Positions 37,878-45,866 of a stretch of 64,000 nt of DNA are shown piece by piece; the stretch's first letter is position 1, and each line of letters opens with the position of its first letter. The stretch spans positions 5-64,004 of IMG/VR virus record IMGVR_UViG_3300001419_000004. One strand, given 5' to 3'. The notes under the pieces are model-generated. The model saw only the letters and a program-made list of their open reading frames with translations. It made no database searches and was not told the DNA's origin. A program made the translations under genes and the position numbers. The stretch is from a virus.

Positions 37878-38507
37878 TTATGTTTTGGATTGTCTTCTGC
37901 GCCATAATATAGGTATACCCCCTACTAAAAATAAAAATGCAGATGGTTCTGGCGCATGATGCCACCATGATAAGAGTAGACTCAAATCATCCTCATTAAC
38001 TATCCCAACGAACTCATCTGTCATTGGGTCTTCATGAGTGCCTAGCCACACATTCCCGAATCGATATGGGCGGTATTGGTACCAATTAGACAGTAAAATA
38101 CTCAAATCGCCATCATCAATCACACCATCATGATTAAAATCACCAGGGTATACATCTACCCATATAAAGACCCATGAGAGATATGTCCTAGTCCCATCCA
38201 CAACATTAACAATATGCTGGTCAGCACCCCATGAACCTGGTTCTGGGGTAAATGTGTAGTAATCTTCACCTTCATCAAGATAGAAATGAGTGCCAACACA
38301 ACCAGGAATTGTTCTACCATATCCCACCATAGAGCAATTTAGCAGCCCAGCATCATCATTCTCTAGTGGGTATATATCTACACTACTAGAGAATATTATA
38401 TAATAATCATTCTTAGCCCCTTGGGTGCCAACATCATCAATATGCAGAGTTTGTGCGGCAGACATACTTGTCAGCCATAATACACACAATAAAATGTATT
38501 TTCCCAT
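37878..38507 (-). CDS. Secreted protein with dockerin-like repeat and PEP-CTERM tail
   Basis: 209 residues. It has an N-terminal signal peptide (MGKYILLCVLWLTSMSAAQ). At about 132-152 GDFNHDGVIDDGDLSILLSN is a dockerin type I calcium loop; a second partial copy with DEFVGIVNEDDLSLLLSWW follows. The C-terminus carries PEPS, a hydrophobic stretch and WRRR, the PEP-CTERM signal processed by exosortase in Planctomycetota, Verrucomicrobiota and some Proteobacteria. In the cell it would be exported and sorted to the envelope. It is rare cargo for a phage and a strong host clue. Confidence 0.8.
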   Translation of the reverse strand: MGKYILLCVLWLTSMSAAQTLHIDDVGTQGAKNDYYIIFSSSVDIYPLENDDAGLLNCSMVGYGRTIPGCVGTHFYLDEGEDYYTFTPEPGSWGADQHIVNVVDGTRTYLSWVFIWVDVYPGDFNHDGVIDDGDLSILLSNWYQYRPYRFGNVWLGTHEDPMTDEFVGIVNEDDLSLLLSWWHHAPEPSAFLFLVGGIPILWRRRQSKT

Positions 38508-38516
38508 TTGGTGTGC

Positions 38517-39335
38517 TCATAGCCCTTTGGCCCTTTCCAACGCTTGCGCAGCATAAGACCTATACTCGGGCATTTGCAGTACATCCTTGTTTCTCTGCAC
38601 AAATGCAAGCATCTTAGAAAATATCCCAGCCAACTGGCGGACCTCTTCAGCCAATGTAGAGGCATGCCATTGAATTTTCTTGACCCCCAATACCTTCCCT
38701 AGATTGGACAGGGACGGATTTATACGCTGCTGAATCTCATCCCACATTCTTTCGGCCATTTCTTTAGCATGCACACTACCTTTATCGGCCATGGAACGCA
38801 ATACTGGCGCAAAGTATAACCTAATAAATTCTGCTGTGTCAATAATAGATATGCTTCGAATCGGCACTGGCAACACATAATTCAAATGAGCCATAGCAAA
38901 TTTTGCATTATGCGTGATAAGTATTGCTTGACCTGCATATTGTTCAATAAATGATTTGAAATCGATTGCTATATCAATATCTTCTGGTTTTTCATCTTCC
39001 TCATCTATATCATAATCAGCGGCATTCAACCAATCTCTGACCCCCATATCACCAGGTTCTAATTTACCAGCTTTGGCTGCCCTATTCTCTAAATCCATAT
39101 ATCGCAGAGTAGCAAGATTCAGAGATGCCTCTTGATTGAATGCGTCTATTTCCTTACCAGTACCATCAATTGCTACAGCTGCAATGCTGATAATCTGGGC
39201 ATGCCTATCTGATGGATTAGGCCCGGTAGTCTTGACCATGAATACTATTAATATCCGGCCTGTTAAATCAGCAACAATCTGGTCGATAGGCGGAAGACCA
39301 GATAATCTTCCCTCTGATATGGAATTAAGTTTCAT
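38517..39335 (-). CDS. DnaQ-like exonuclease fold, catalytically degenerate
   Basis: 272 residues. IVFMVKTTGPNPSDRHAQII sits where an active DEDD exonuclease has FxDxETTG, so both acidic residues are gone. THNAKFAMAHLNYVL replaces HNAxFD, losing another Asp. HASTLAEEV replaces HxAxxDA. The fold is probably kept while catalysis is lost. The N-terminus MKLNSISEGR ends in ISE/G, a fit to the prohead protease signature, so it may be packaged. It overlaps the Cys-rich small gene upstream by ATGA. Confidence 0.65.
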   Translation of the reverse strand: MKLNSISEGRLSGLPPIDQIVADLTGRILIVFMVKTTGPNPSDRHAQIISIAAVAIDGTGKEIDAFNQEASLNLATLRYMDLENRAAKAGKLEPGDMGVRDWLNAADYDIDEEDEKPEDIDIAIDFKSFIEQYAGQAILITHNAKFAMAHLNYVLPVPIRSISIIDTAEFIRLYFAPVLRSMADKGSVHAKEMAERMWDEIQQRINPSLSNLGKVLGVKKIQWHASTLAEEVRQLAGIFSKMLAFVQRNKDVLQMPEYRSYAAQALERAKGL

Positions 39336-39553
39336 ATCATATTTTTGCGTTCTCTATTTCTAAAATATTGTTCATTAATAGGGGCGTTTGAAAAATCATC
39401 AGCGGTCAGTGGCCTACCAAGTCTATGTTCTAGGCAAGCAGTACATAAATAACACTGCCTGTCTTCTTTATCAACAGCTCTACACCATATTTCAGCATGT
39501 ACCATATAATAATCTGCCATGATATCGGTTTTACAATCTAAACAGCACCCCAT
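39332..39553 (-). CDS. Small Cys-rich zinc-binding protein
   Basis: 73 residues with CCLDC near the N-terminus and CYLCTAC around 34-40, a likely single zinc knuckle. It overlaps the DnaQ-like gene by ATGA. The function is unknown. Confidence 0.6.
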   Translation of the reverse strand: MGCCLDCKTDIMADYYMVHAEIWCRAVDKEDRQCYLCTACLEHRLGRPLTADDFSNAPINEQYFRNRERKNMI

Positions 39554-39568
39554 ACGAAGCTCCTAATT

Positions 39569-39868
39569 CTATCTGCGTCTTTTAGTTCGATCTGCATAAG
39601 TCGCTGGATTTACGCCATGCCGCTTTAAGAATTCATCCGCAGCTTCTTCTAAATCTCCATAACTGTTTTGGTCTTCAATTTCACGTTTAGATAATAATTT
39701 TTTAGCAGCATATGCAAACTCATGTAAATCGGTATCCCACAGTTTTAACACCATCCATTGCAAATATGTATTTGGGCAGTCCTTAAGCTTTCGCCCTTTA
39801 TGAGTATTGCCGAACGGAATTTTAGAATTTTCTGTTATCATACCCGAAATTTGTCTGTTAAGCTTCAT
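39569..39868 (-). CDS. Small basic protein, possible internal virion protein
   Basis: 99 residues. It begins MKLNRQISGMITEN, with ITE as a possible prohead protease site, and ends DRTKRRR. The middle resembles the small phage/T4 helper helix-bundle pattern (YLQWMVLKLWDTDLHEFAYA). It overlaps the upstream gene by ATGA. A packaged role is inferred from the N-terminus. Confidence 0.55.
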   Translation of the reverse strand: MKLNRQISGMITENSKIPFGNTHKGRKLKDCPNTYLQWMVLKLWDTDLHEFAYAAKKLLSKREIEDQNSYGDLEEAADEFLKRHGVNPATYADRTKRRR

Positions 39869-40209
39869 TTATCACCTATTTCTTTCTCTACATACAGCGT
39901 TATAAACGGTTTTATTTTCTTCTGGTCCTCTATAGTGAGACGCAAACAATCTGGCCATGTCCCACTTACCATGAATATCATTTCACCATCCTCAACACAA
40001 GGCCATATTGGGAGCCATTCATCGCCATCAGTAGCAATCCATCTATGCGGGTTTCCAGGCCCAATAAGGTCAACAGCCACCACAAATACATGGCCAACAT
40101 CTGGGTTTGGGTTAATTGATTTAAGCATCCCACCATATATGGATTTAATACCATATATAAATGCTGGGCGTATTCGACTAGGCCCAGTTATAAATTTCAA
40201 ACCATTCAT
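39865..40209 (-). CDS. Hypothetical protein
   Basis: 114 residues, strand-rich and aromatic, no motif recognised. Its start faces the plus-strand 40224 gene with only 14 bp between, so their promoters or leaders overlap. Confidence 0.55.
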   Translation of the reverse strand: MNGLKFITGPSRIRPAFIYGIKSIYGGMLKSINPNPDVGHVFVVAVDLIGPGNPHRWIATDGDEWLPIWPCVEDGEMIFMVSGTWPDCLRLTIEDQKKIKPFITLYVEKEIGDK

Positions 40210-40223
40210 TGCAAATATAAAGT

Positions 40224-40568
40224 ATGGATTATGATGATATAGACAAAATAGCAGAATCTATGACAGACGATATAAATTCTAATAATGGATTATCACCAGG
40301 AATATCGCTCAAATGGGGCGATGAGCACCCACGTATCACAAAATATCGCGGTGCAAGCCAAACAATTAGTGGCGATTATGATATTCCAAACCATGCGAAA
40401 ACTGTCCAACCATTATTGAACAGGCACGGCCTACCAGCTAAGTCTGTAACCATCGTCGAATCATTACCAAAACGCGTCAAATCGCAAAATATCCCACCAA
40501 AAGTGCAACCACCAAAGGCAAACGACATACCTACTTTTGGTATGAGCAAAAGAGCATTGGAACTATAA
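40224..40568 (+). CDS. Hypothetical protein
   Basis: 114 residues; an acidic N-terminal helix, then a Pro and Lys rich C-terminal half likely disordered. It stands alone on the plus strand between minus-strand genes. No function is assigned. Confidence 0.5.
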   Translation: MDYDDIDKIAESMTDDINSNNGLSPGISLKWGDEHPRITKYRGASQTISGDYDIPNHAKTVQPLLNRHGLPAKSVTIVESLPKRVKSQNIPPKVQPPKANDIPTFGMSKRALEL

Positions 40569-40689
40569 TTCCGACGCCCTCCGTTGCCGCTTCTCGCCTT
40601 CTATATATACAAACATATTCAGACAGCCTGATGACATATACAAGCCGGAACGGCCTATATTTAATACATCATATGATATGTTGGAGAAA

Positions 40690-41079
40690 CTATATAGCCG
40701 ATGCCACATCGCTGTATGTAGTGCCAAATTTCTCAGCTGCAAAGACAATGGCATCAGAAATATCAACATCTAAATCTGGAGATTGGACCAAAGCATCATG
40801 ATATAATTTTTTGGCTAGGTTAGCGGCTTGCGTGATTTCTTGTTTTGAGGCCCGATGCGGTCGATGTCGCTTATGTGTACGCTTTGAGGCAGACCTTCTA
40901 CGCATCTCATCACTGATTTGTCTAAATATCTGTCTACTATTGCCATATTTATATCGCCTCATCTGACGCCATATAGCAGCAGGTACTGTTATCTCTTTCA
41001 GCATTGGCTTGATATCGGCGATAATTTTATCCAGCTGCCCAGCTTTGAGACGGTCTTCATATAGTATATGTAGCTTCAT
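40690..41079 (-). CDS. Basic protein with capsid-targeting-like N-terminus
   Basis: 129 residues. It begins MKLHILYEDRL, where LYE/D fits an (L/I)xE prohead protease site. The centre is very basic (ASKRTHKRHRPHRASK). The same N-terminal pattern recurs at 47493 and 48845. A packaged DNA-binding internal protein, as T4 IPI-IPIII, is the favoured idea but is inference. It is divergent from 41109 across an inverted repeat. Confidence 0.6.
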   Translation of the reverse strand: MKLHILYEDRLKAGQLDKIIADIKPMLKEITVPAAIWRQMRRYKYGNSRQIFRQISDEMRRRSASKRTHKRHRPHRASKQEITQAANLAKKLYHDALVQSPDLDVDISDAIVFAAEKFGTTYSDVASAI

Positions 41080-41114
41080 ATAGTATATTTATCTCAAATA
41101 TACTGCATATGAAG
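41074..41114. promoter_or_regulatory. Inverted repeat spanning divergent starts
   Basis: Arms cttcatatagtatattt and aaatatactgcatatgaag form an imperfect inverted repeat whose outer ends are the ATGAAG start codons of the two divergent genes. It could be an operator or paired divergent promoters. Confidence 0.5.
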
Positions 41115-41312
41115 TTAATGAATTTGCATACATTAATGCCGGTGTCTGCTAGATTAAGAAGATATCGCAGCAACAAAAAGCCCCCAACTAATACCGCAAA
41201 TAATAATTTGCGGAGAGGGCAATTATTCCAAACCAACATAAAACAAATCACTAGACGTGATAATAGAAAATTCTATTCCGACCGAGCACCAATTAGAAAC
41301 ACATTAAACTAA
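41109..41312 (+). CDS. Small basic protein
   Basis: 67 residues beginning MKLMNLHTLM and strongly basic afterwards (RLRRYRSNKKPP). It faces the 40690 gene across an inverted repeat and overlaps the convergent 41309 gene by 4 nt. A DNA-binding or packaged role is possible. Confidence 0.45.
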   Translation: MKLMNLHTLMPVSARLRRYRSNKKPPTNTANNNLRRGQLFQTNIKQITRRDNRKFYSDRAPIRNTLN

Positions 41313-41599
41313 ATCATAGATTCTAGAATCTGGTCTATTCTAAGCTCGAATGCTTCCTTCTTAGCTTTTTTACGTTTCTTCCCGAGTGGCTTATGTGGTC
41401 TTGGGCCGGTCCTTTGAGCTTGGCGTAGCGTAGTCGCCATCACATATGAATGTTTATCTCTAACAGGCTCTCTTTTGCCTGCTTTCGCACGCGATTGGGC
41501 GCGATTATATGATTGTTCAGCACGCTTCCAATACCTCTCCATATCAGAAACCGATTTACCGCTCTTCTTTGCTATAGTCTTAAATGTTTTTGTTGGCAT
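41309..41599 (-). CDS. Small Lys/Arg-rich protein
   Basis: 96 residues, very basic (KPLGKKRKKAKKEAF), with the C-terminal peptide FELRIDQILESMI. The ILE/S there resembles a prohead protease site at the C-terminal end rather than the N-terminal end. It may bind DNA in the capsid. No family is recognised. Confidence 0.55.
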   Translation of the reverse strand: MPTKTFKTIAKKSGKSVSDMERYWKRAEQSYNRAQSRAKAGKREPVRDKHSYVMATTLRQAQRTGPRPHKPLGKKRKKAKKEAFELRIDQILESMI

Positions 41600-41642
41600 A
41601 CCTACTCCATAATCTATAATAATTTTGACACAAAATTATTAT

Positions 41643-42605
41643 ATGGAATCTCTACTAAACAAAAAGAATGTTATCGGATTCGCTAAGGGCGAAAAATGGA
41701 CTAATGGCAAACCAACTGGCAAAGAGGCAATGCTCGTTTTTGTTGAAAACAAAGAGCCAGTATCTTCACTATCTAAAAAAGATATTATCGAAGACGAAAT
41801 AGATGGGCTGCCAACTGATGTCGTTGGTAAATCTGGCAAGATGACCGCAATGCTGAAACTCCCAAAACGAACGCGGGCCAGACGACTGGGAATCAAACGC
41901 TTTAGTTATATAAAACCAAACGCAATTCGGTCGAAGAAAATCAAGACTAGAGGACTGAGAAGATTTAATCCAAGACGACGCACAAGGCCACTCTTGGGCG
42001 GCATCAGCGTATCACATAAAGACGTAACAGCGGGCACAATTGGCGGAGTCTTCATAGATAAACGCAAAAAAGTGGTTATATTATCAAATAATCATGTTTT
42101 AGCAAATAGTAATAATGCTAAAGCAGGCGACCCGATATATCAACCAGGGACCGCCGATTCGAAACGAACGCCAGCAAACATAGTGGGATATTTAAAAGCA
42201 TATTTGCCACTAAGAAATAATACAAATCAAGATTCTGCGATTGCCGTCATAAAATCTGGATACCTTAGAAACCAAATAAACCGCATAGGAGCCGCTAAAG
42301 GTTTTGCACGTGCGAAACGCGCACTAAAAGTCATGAAATCTGGCAGGACAACTGGACTGACTTACGGTAGAGTACTGGCGACCAATGGCACATTTAGAGT
42401 ATGGTATAGCGACACAAAAAGTTACATACTTAAACAATGCATAGTGACAACTTGCATGTGCGACGGCGGCGATAGCGGCAGTTTATTGTTAAACAGGAAG
42501 AATAGAAGGATAGTAGGGCTGTTGTTTGCTGGCTCTAACTCATTTTCCTTACACAACCATATCGCACCAATCGTCAAGAAATATGGTTTAAAGCTATTAA
42601 AATAA
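41643..42605 (+). CDS. Trypsin-like serine protease
   Basis: 320 residues from the ATG at 41643; an in-frame TTG 18 bases earlier is rejected. The catalytic triad is visible: His in ILSNNHVLA, Asp in NQDSAIAVI and Ser in DGGDSGSLLL. A basic Arg-rich segment (about 75-120) precedes the protease domain. No signal peptide is seen, so it acts in the cytoplasm or inside the virion. Substrates are unknown. Possible roles are processing of virion proteins or attack on host proteins. Confidence 0.8.
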   Translation: MESLLNKKNVIGFAKGEKWTNGKPTGKEAMLVFVENKEPVSSLSKKDIIEDEIDGLPTDVVGKSGKMTAMLKLPKRTRARRLGIKRFSYIKPNAIRSKKIKTRGLRRFNPRRRTRPLLGGISVSHKDVTAGTIGGVFIDKRKKVVILSNNHVLANSNNAKAGDPIYQPGTADSKRTPANIVGYLKAYLPLRNNTNQDSAIAVIKSGYLRNQINRIGAAKGFARAKRALKVMKSGRTTGLTYGRVLATNGTFRVWYSDTKSYILKQCIVTTCMCDGGDSGSLLLNRKNRRIVGLLFAGSNSFSLHNHIAPIVKKYGLKLLK

Positions 42606-42643
42606 ATAGTTGCCTAGCTGACGCTGTTGCTACAACATTTAGC

Positions 42644-42871
42644 ATGACAAAGACAAAGCCAAATATGCGGGCGGTTTGCGACGGGCTTGAGCAAAAACTA
42701 ATCGAAGATTTCGGTTACAAGCCAGCAGCACAAACCGCACAACTGGAAAAAATGGCTAAAGATGCGGCACGCAACAAAGCTATTGGCCCACTAGTGTTGT
42801 TTCAAAAATGGCTCGCATTCACACCAGATGCAGTGGAAATACTAAAAGGGTTGGGAATCAGTTGGAGTTGA
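42644..42871 (+). CDS. Hypothetical small protein
   Basis: 75 residues, helical, ending at a terminator hairpin whose first arm is within the last codons. It lies 38 bases after the serine protease and is probably co-transcribed with it. Confidence 0.55.
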   Translation: MTKTKPNMRAVCDGLEQKLIEDFGYKPAAQTAQLEKMAKDAARNKAIGPLVLFQKWLAFTPDAVEILKGLGISWS

Positions 42872-42885
42872 TTCCCAACCCTTTT
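42844..42885. terminator. Bidirectional intrinsic terminator
   Basis: Arms aaaagggttgggaatca and tgattcccaaccctttt with an 8-nt loop. It has A-tract and T-tract ends, so it serves both the plus-strand 42644 gene and the minus-strand vWA gene. Confidence 0.85.
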
Positions 42886-42894
42886 ACTTAACTG

Positions 42895-43689
42895 CTATTG
42901 GCCATCATCCCAGGCCACGGCGACTCCGGACCCCAAAAGATTCGATGCTGTCGAATCAATGATTGTGTCCTTAATCGCAACATGGTTAAGTGCTGCCTCA
43001 GTAAAATCAGCCGCCACACCTGCAGTGTCTGAGTAGAATGTAGCCAACGATTTTACGCCATCGCATTTACGACTTCTTAGATACTCACCTATTTTCCCGC
43101 CGCTAGCTGCATATCCCTTGCGTATTCCTACCGCAGAGGGGTCAAAGGCAGCCATGTTCGAAGTTGGAATCGCAGTTTGCTTTTCTACTTCCTTAAGGTA
43201 TTCCTCACTGCAACCCATATAAGTTATAGTCCAATTATCGTCCTTTTTAGTTGATTCCACTAATTCACGCAGTGCTGGAATACTATAATGATGAGATGTA
43301 TTATCATCACCATCCGAGATAACAACCACAAGATAAGCATTATTCTCATCAGCAATGTCGGTCGTCTTTTGCAGCTTCTCGATTACATAACCAAGTGCAT
43401 CCCTCATGGCTGTCGAGCCACTAGGTCGGTAGTCTTCAGCTGTAGTTTCGTATAATTCAGCTGCTGGCTGGTTCCAAAGATGCTCATAAACATTGCCATT
43501 AAACGTCACTAATGACACAAATGTCTCCATATCTTCAGAATTCATTTTAATCTGTTGCACTTGTTCATTGAATCCAGCGATAGTCATATCAACACGATTT
43601 GGGTTATGATGGTCATTACCCATCGACCCAGACCTATCAAGGATAATCGCAACATACGTTCTGAGTGCGTCTTCTTTCTTAGTCATCAT
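42895..43689 (-). CDS. von Willebrand factor A domain protein
   Basis: 264 residues. A complete MIDAS is visible: DRSGSM at about 18-23, the GSTAMRD loop around 91-97 and VVVISDGDDN around 122-131. It binds a divalent metal and a protein partner. No signal or transmembrane segment is seen. It lies just after the 43698 gene, which may be its partner; many vWA proteins act with an ATPase, but none is nearby. Confidence 0.8.
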   Translation of the reverse strand: MMTKKEDALRTYVAIILDRSGSMGNDHHNPNRVDMTIAGFNEQVQQIKMNSEDMETFVSLVTFNGNVYEHLWNQPAAELYETTAEDYRPSGSTAMRDALGYVIEKLQKTTDIADENNAYLVVVISDGDDNTSHHYSIPALRELVESTKKDDNWTITYMGCSEEYLKEVEKQTAIPTSNMAAFDPSAVGIRKGYAASGGKIGEYLRSRKCDGVKSLATFYSDTAGVAADFTEAALNHVAIKDTIIDSTASNLLGSGVAVAWDDGQ

Positions 43690-43697
43690 TCTCTTCC

Positions 43698-44570
43698 TTA
43701 TAAAACTTTCGTGCCTTTATTGATACTAGTCGAATGTTCAGCATTCATGGGGACTGTGAGTTTCGGTAGGTCATTAAGTCTCTGCAGCTTGTTGAATCGC
43801 ATTGCTGCCTTCTGATAACGCTCGCGGAAAAATCTAACAGCATCATCTCTTAATGCAGCGTCGATTGTATTATGGGCCGTCTCTATACTGACCTTCAGAT
43901 CGCCCACTTGAACTGCTAAATACACCAACTGTCGTATCTCAAGCGATATGCCGTCCCAAGACCTTCCAGTCTGATCGCAAGTACCGTCTGGCCTCAAAGG
44001 CCGGTTGCGATATAGCGGATTCTCATCAGCATATGCATCTGGTAATTGCCCGACTCTATACACTGGCTTTATATCGCCATTAACAGAAACTTTATCCCTT
44101 CCGCGATATCCTTGCTTTACCTCTTTCAGCAGTTTCATTGATATATCGACATCAACTATTCTACCAGATTCAAAAACAATAAATGCCTCGCCACGACTCA
44201 TGTCCTTTAGCCGTTTACCGACAGCATTGGTGTATTCTTCCGGGTCAAATGCTTTAATCAATTCTTCCGGGTTCATAAATGACACCCGGTGAGTACTAAT
44301 TGGTCGCTTAGTGTCATCATTGCCCCGAAAAACAGCAGCAATTTCCTTCGCTAAGGCGACTGGCTTCAGCTGGCCAGAACCAGGAAGACATTGCAAAATG
44401 TCTTCGTAGCTAAGCCTTTTAAGTCGTGATTCACTGGTGCCACCAATAATCTTGATGGAGTCCTCAAAACCAGACGGGTCAACATATCCTGGTTTATCCT
44501 TGCCCCCGATTGCAGAATTGTGCTCTTCAATAATCGACAATACAGCCTGGAACTTCTCAATAATTCCCAT
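43698..44570 (-). CDS. Hypothetical protein
   Basis: 290 residues from the ATG at 44570, with GAAGGAG seven bases upstream; a longer frame adds an Arg-rich stretch without a site. Mixed alpha/beta with a basic centre. It is eight bases from the vWA gene and probably functions with it. No family is recognised. Confidence 0.6.
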   Translation of the reverse strand: MGIIEKFQAVLSIIEEHNSAIGGKDKPGYVDPSGFEDSIKIIGGTSESRLKRLSYEDILQCLPGSGQLKPVALAKEIAAVFRGNDDTKRPISTHRVSFMNPEELIKAFDPEEYTNAVGKRLKDMSRGEAFIVFESGRIVDVDISMKLLKEVKQGYRGRDKVSVNGDIKPVYRVGQLPDAYADENPLYRNRPLRPDGTCDQTGRSWDGISLEIRQLVYLAVQVGDLKVSIETAHNTIDAALRDDAVRFFRERYQKAAMRFNKLQRLNDLPKLTVPMNAEHSTSINKGTKVL

Positions 44571-44664
44571 TCTACTACTCCTTCTTCTACGCAGCCGATT
44601 GCTGCATTCACGGACCGCTAATCGGTCCATATTACTTTTGCCTAAATACTGCTAGATATTATTA

Positions 44665-45123
44665 TTACGACTTCGGATATTCTATATACTCAACGCCAGC
44701 TTCACCCATCATCTCATCGCTAACTTGTATGTGATCACACCATCTATCTAATAGCTCTGGCGGAGTTTCATACGCAACAACTCGGACAATGCCAGTTTGT
44801 ATCAATGCACGCGTGCAATCTGCGCACGGATGCCAATTGACGTATGCGGTGCATCCTTTTAATGGAATACCACACCTCGATGAATTATAAATAGCATTCC
44901 GCTCAGCGTGCTCATACCATAGATATTTTGTGGGGCGTTCATTCCTAGCTGGAACGTTATCGTCAATGTCGCGGACTAGCCCATTATACCCAGTCGTCCT
45001 TATCTCATTATCTGGGCCAACAATCACACATCCAACCTTAGTACTTGGGTCTTTGCTATTCTCATCAGCAAAATATGCTGCTAATTTAAGCCATTTTAAA
45101 TCACGTTTTTCTTGTCTTGCCAT
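44665..45123 (-). CDS. dCMP deaminase
   Basis: 152 residues. The zinc-binding motifs HAERNAI and HPCADCTRALI are in order, with the N-terminal PSTKVGCVIV substrate loop. It converts dCMP to dUMP, feeding thymidylate synthesis, together with the dUTPase at 20240. T4 Cd is the model. It is divergent from the 45178 gene. Confidence 0.9.
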   Translation of the reverse strand: MARQEKRDLKWLKLAAYFADENSKDPSTKVGCVIVGPDNEIRTTGYNGLVRDIDDNVPARNERPTKYLWYEHAERNAIYNSSRCGIPLKGCTAYVNWHPCADCTRALIQTGIVRVVAYETPPELLDRWCDHIQVSDEMMGEAGVEYIEYPKS

Positions 45124-45177
45124 AGAGATTTAAATACATATAGTTATCGGCACAGATTATATGTAGCACTAGAACCC

Positions 45178-45471
45178 ATGCAGAAGACAGTCCGCATAAC
45201 GTACGCCCGCGTCATCAATATGGTGTCGGTACGGAACAATTCTATAAGCCACTCGATAGACGACCCTTACAAATCAATATGGTTCTTAATGGAATGTGAA
45301 TTTCTTCACACAAACCGTGCTACCGTGAAGACCATCATATATGATGGGTCTATATATAGATATATTTATGCCGGAATTAGTATTATGGGTGGCATCAATC
45401 TGCCATGTAAATCAGATAAAACCACCCTAGATAAAGCCGTCAAACGATTCACTGATGAATTAGATATATAA
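45178..45471 (+). CDS. Small protein, distant member of paralogous family
   Basis: About 97 residues from the ATG at 45178; a longer frame overlapping the dCMP deaminase start is rejected. DDPYKSIWFLMECEFL resembles the core of the 50743/51798 proteins. It ends just before the terminator at 45477. The function is unknown. Confidence 0.5.
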   Translation: MQKTVRITYARVINMVSVRNNSISHSIDDPYKSIWFLMECEFLHTNRATVKTIIYDGSIYRYIYAGISIMGGINLPCKSDKTTLDKAVKRFTDELDI

Positions 45472-45476
45472 AGTGG

Positions 45477-45507
45477 CTCCCCAGCGCGTAGCCTTCCCGC
45501 TGGGGAG
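45477..45507. terminator. GC-rich terminator hairpin
   Basis: Arms ctccccagcg and cgctggggag with an 11-nt loop. It ends the plus-strand 45178 gene and, on the minus strand, lies after the second tRNA-like unit. Confidence 0.7.
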
Positions 45508-45574
45508 CGATGTTGGTGATCATTATAGTAATGTCTACCAGTGCCTGTCTCGAACCATTAACGATTCCGTTTAA

Positions 45575-45697
45575 TCTGGAGTTTCAGTTTTAGACTGCCA
45601 CGCTCTACCATTGAGCTACCCTCGCAGGGTTGTTGGGTGCGTCGAAACGCGAGGGGCTTGATTTGAACAAGCACACAAGCAGTTAGTTTTCTCCAGA
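45575..45697 (-). tRNA. Putative circularly permuted tRNA-like gene (unit 2)
   Basis: Minus strand, 5' to 3': helix strand TCTGGAG, then ACTGC, then T-arm GCTTG-TTCAAAT-CAAGC (45656-45672), acceptor 3' strand CCCTCGC (45649-45655) and a 23-nt linker (45626-45648). Then come acceptor 5' strand GCGAGGG (45619-45625), TA, D-arm GCTC-AATGGTA-GAGC, GCAGT and CTCCAGA. Acceptor strands pair perfectly only in this inverted order; GCAGT/ACTGC and CTCCAGA/TCTGGAG also pair across the unit. No CCA is encoded and the anticodon is not clear. Confidence 0.6.
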
Positions 45698-45753
45698 ACT
45701 CGATTTAATGGCCAGCACAGTTGCTAAACCTGGAGCGATAGCTTGAACTTAAT

Positions 45754-45866
45754 AAACTCCTACGACCCTTGATAAGGGAGCCGCGCGTCTGCCATTCCGC
45801 CACCCCGCTAAGTAGGTTGTTACAGCATCAACAGCGGGGGCAGGATTCGAACCTGCACAGGAGTTT
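45754..45866 (-). tRNA. Putative circularly permuted tRNA-like gene (unit 1)
   Basis: Minus strand, 5' to 3': AAACTCCT, T-arm GCAGG-TTCGAAT-CCTGC (45840-45856), acceptor 3' strand CCCCGCT (45833-45839), 23-nt linker (45810-45832), acceptor 5' strand AGCGGGG (45803-45809) and Leu-type D-region TGGCGGAATGGCAGACGC. Then come an arm containing CCC-TTATCAA-GGG, and AGGAGTTT, which pairs with the opening AAACTCCT as a long variable arm would. The acceptor pairs over 7 bp. The linker shares length, GTT start and AACAACC with that of unit 2. The anticodon is uncertain. Confidence 0.6.

Noticed and set aside
40563-40769. Minus-strand open frame
   Set aside because: It overlaps the end of the 40690 gene in another frame, has no ribosome site and has an unconvincing composition.
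45541-45800. Ordinary tRNA genes in normal order
   Set aside because: Canonical D-arms and T-arms exist, but linking each D-arm to the next downstream T-arm gives acceptor strands that do not pair (AGCGGGG versus CCCTCGC). Only the permuted order pairs.
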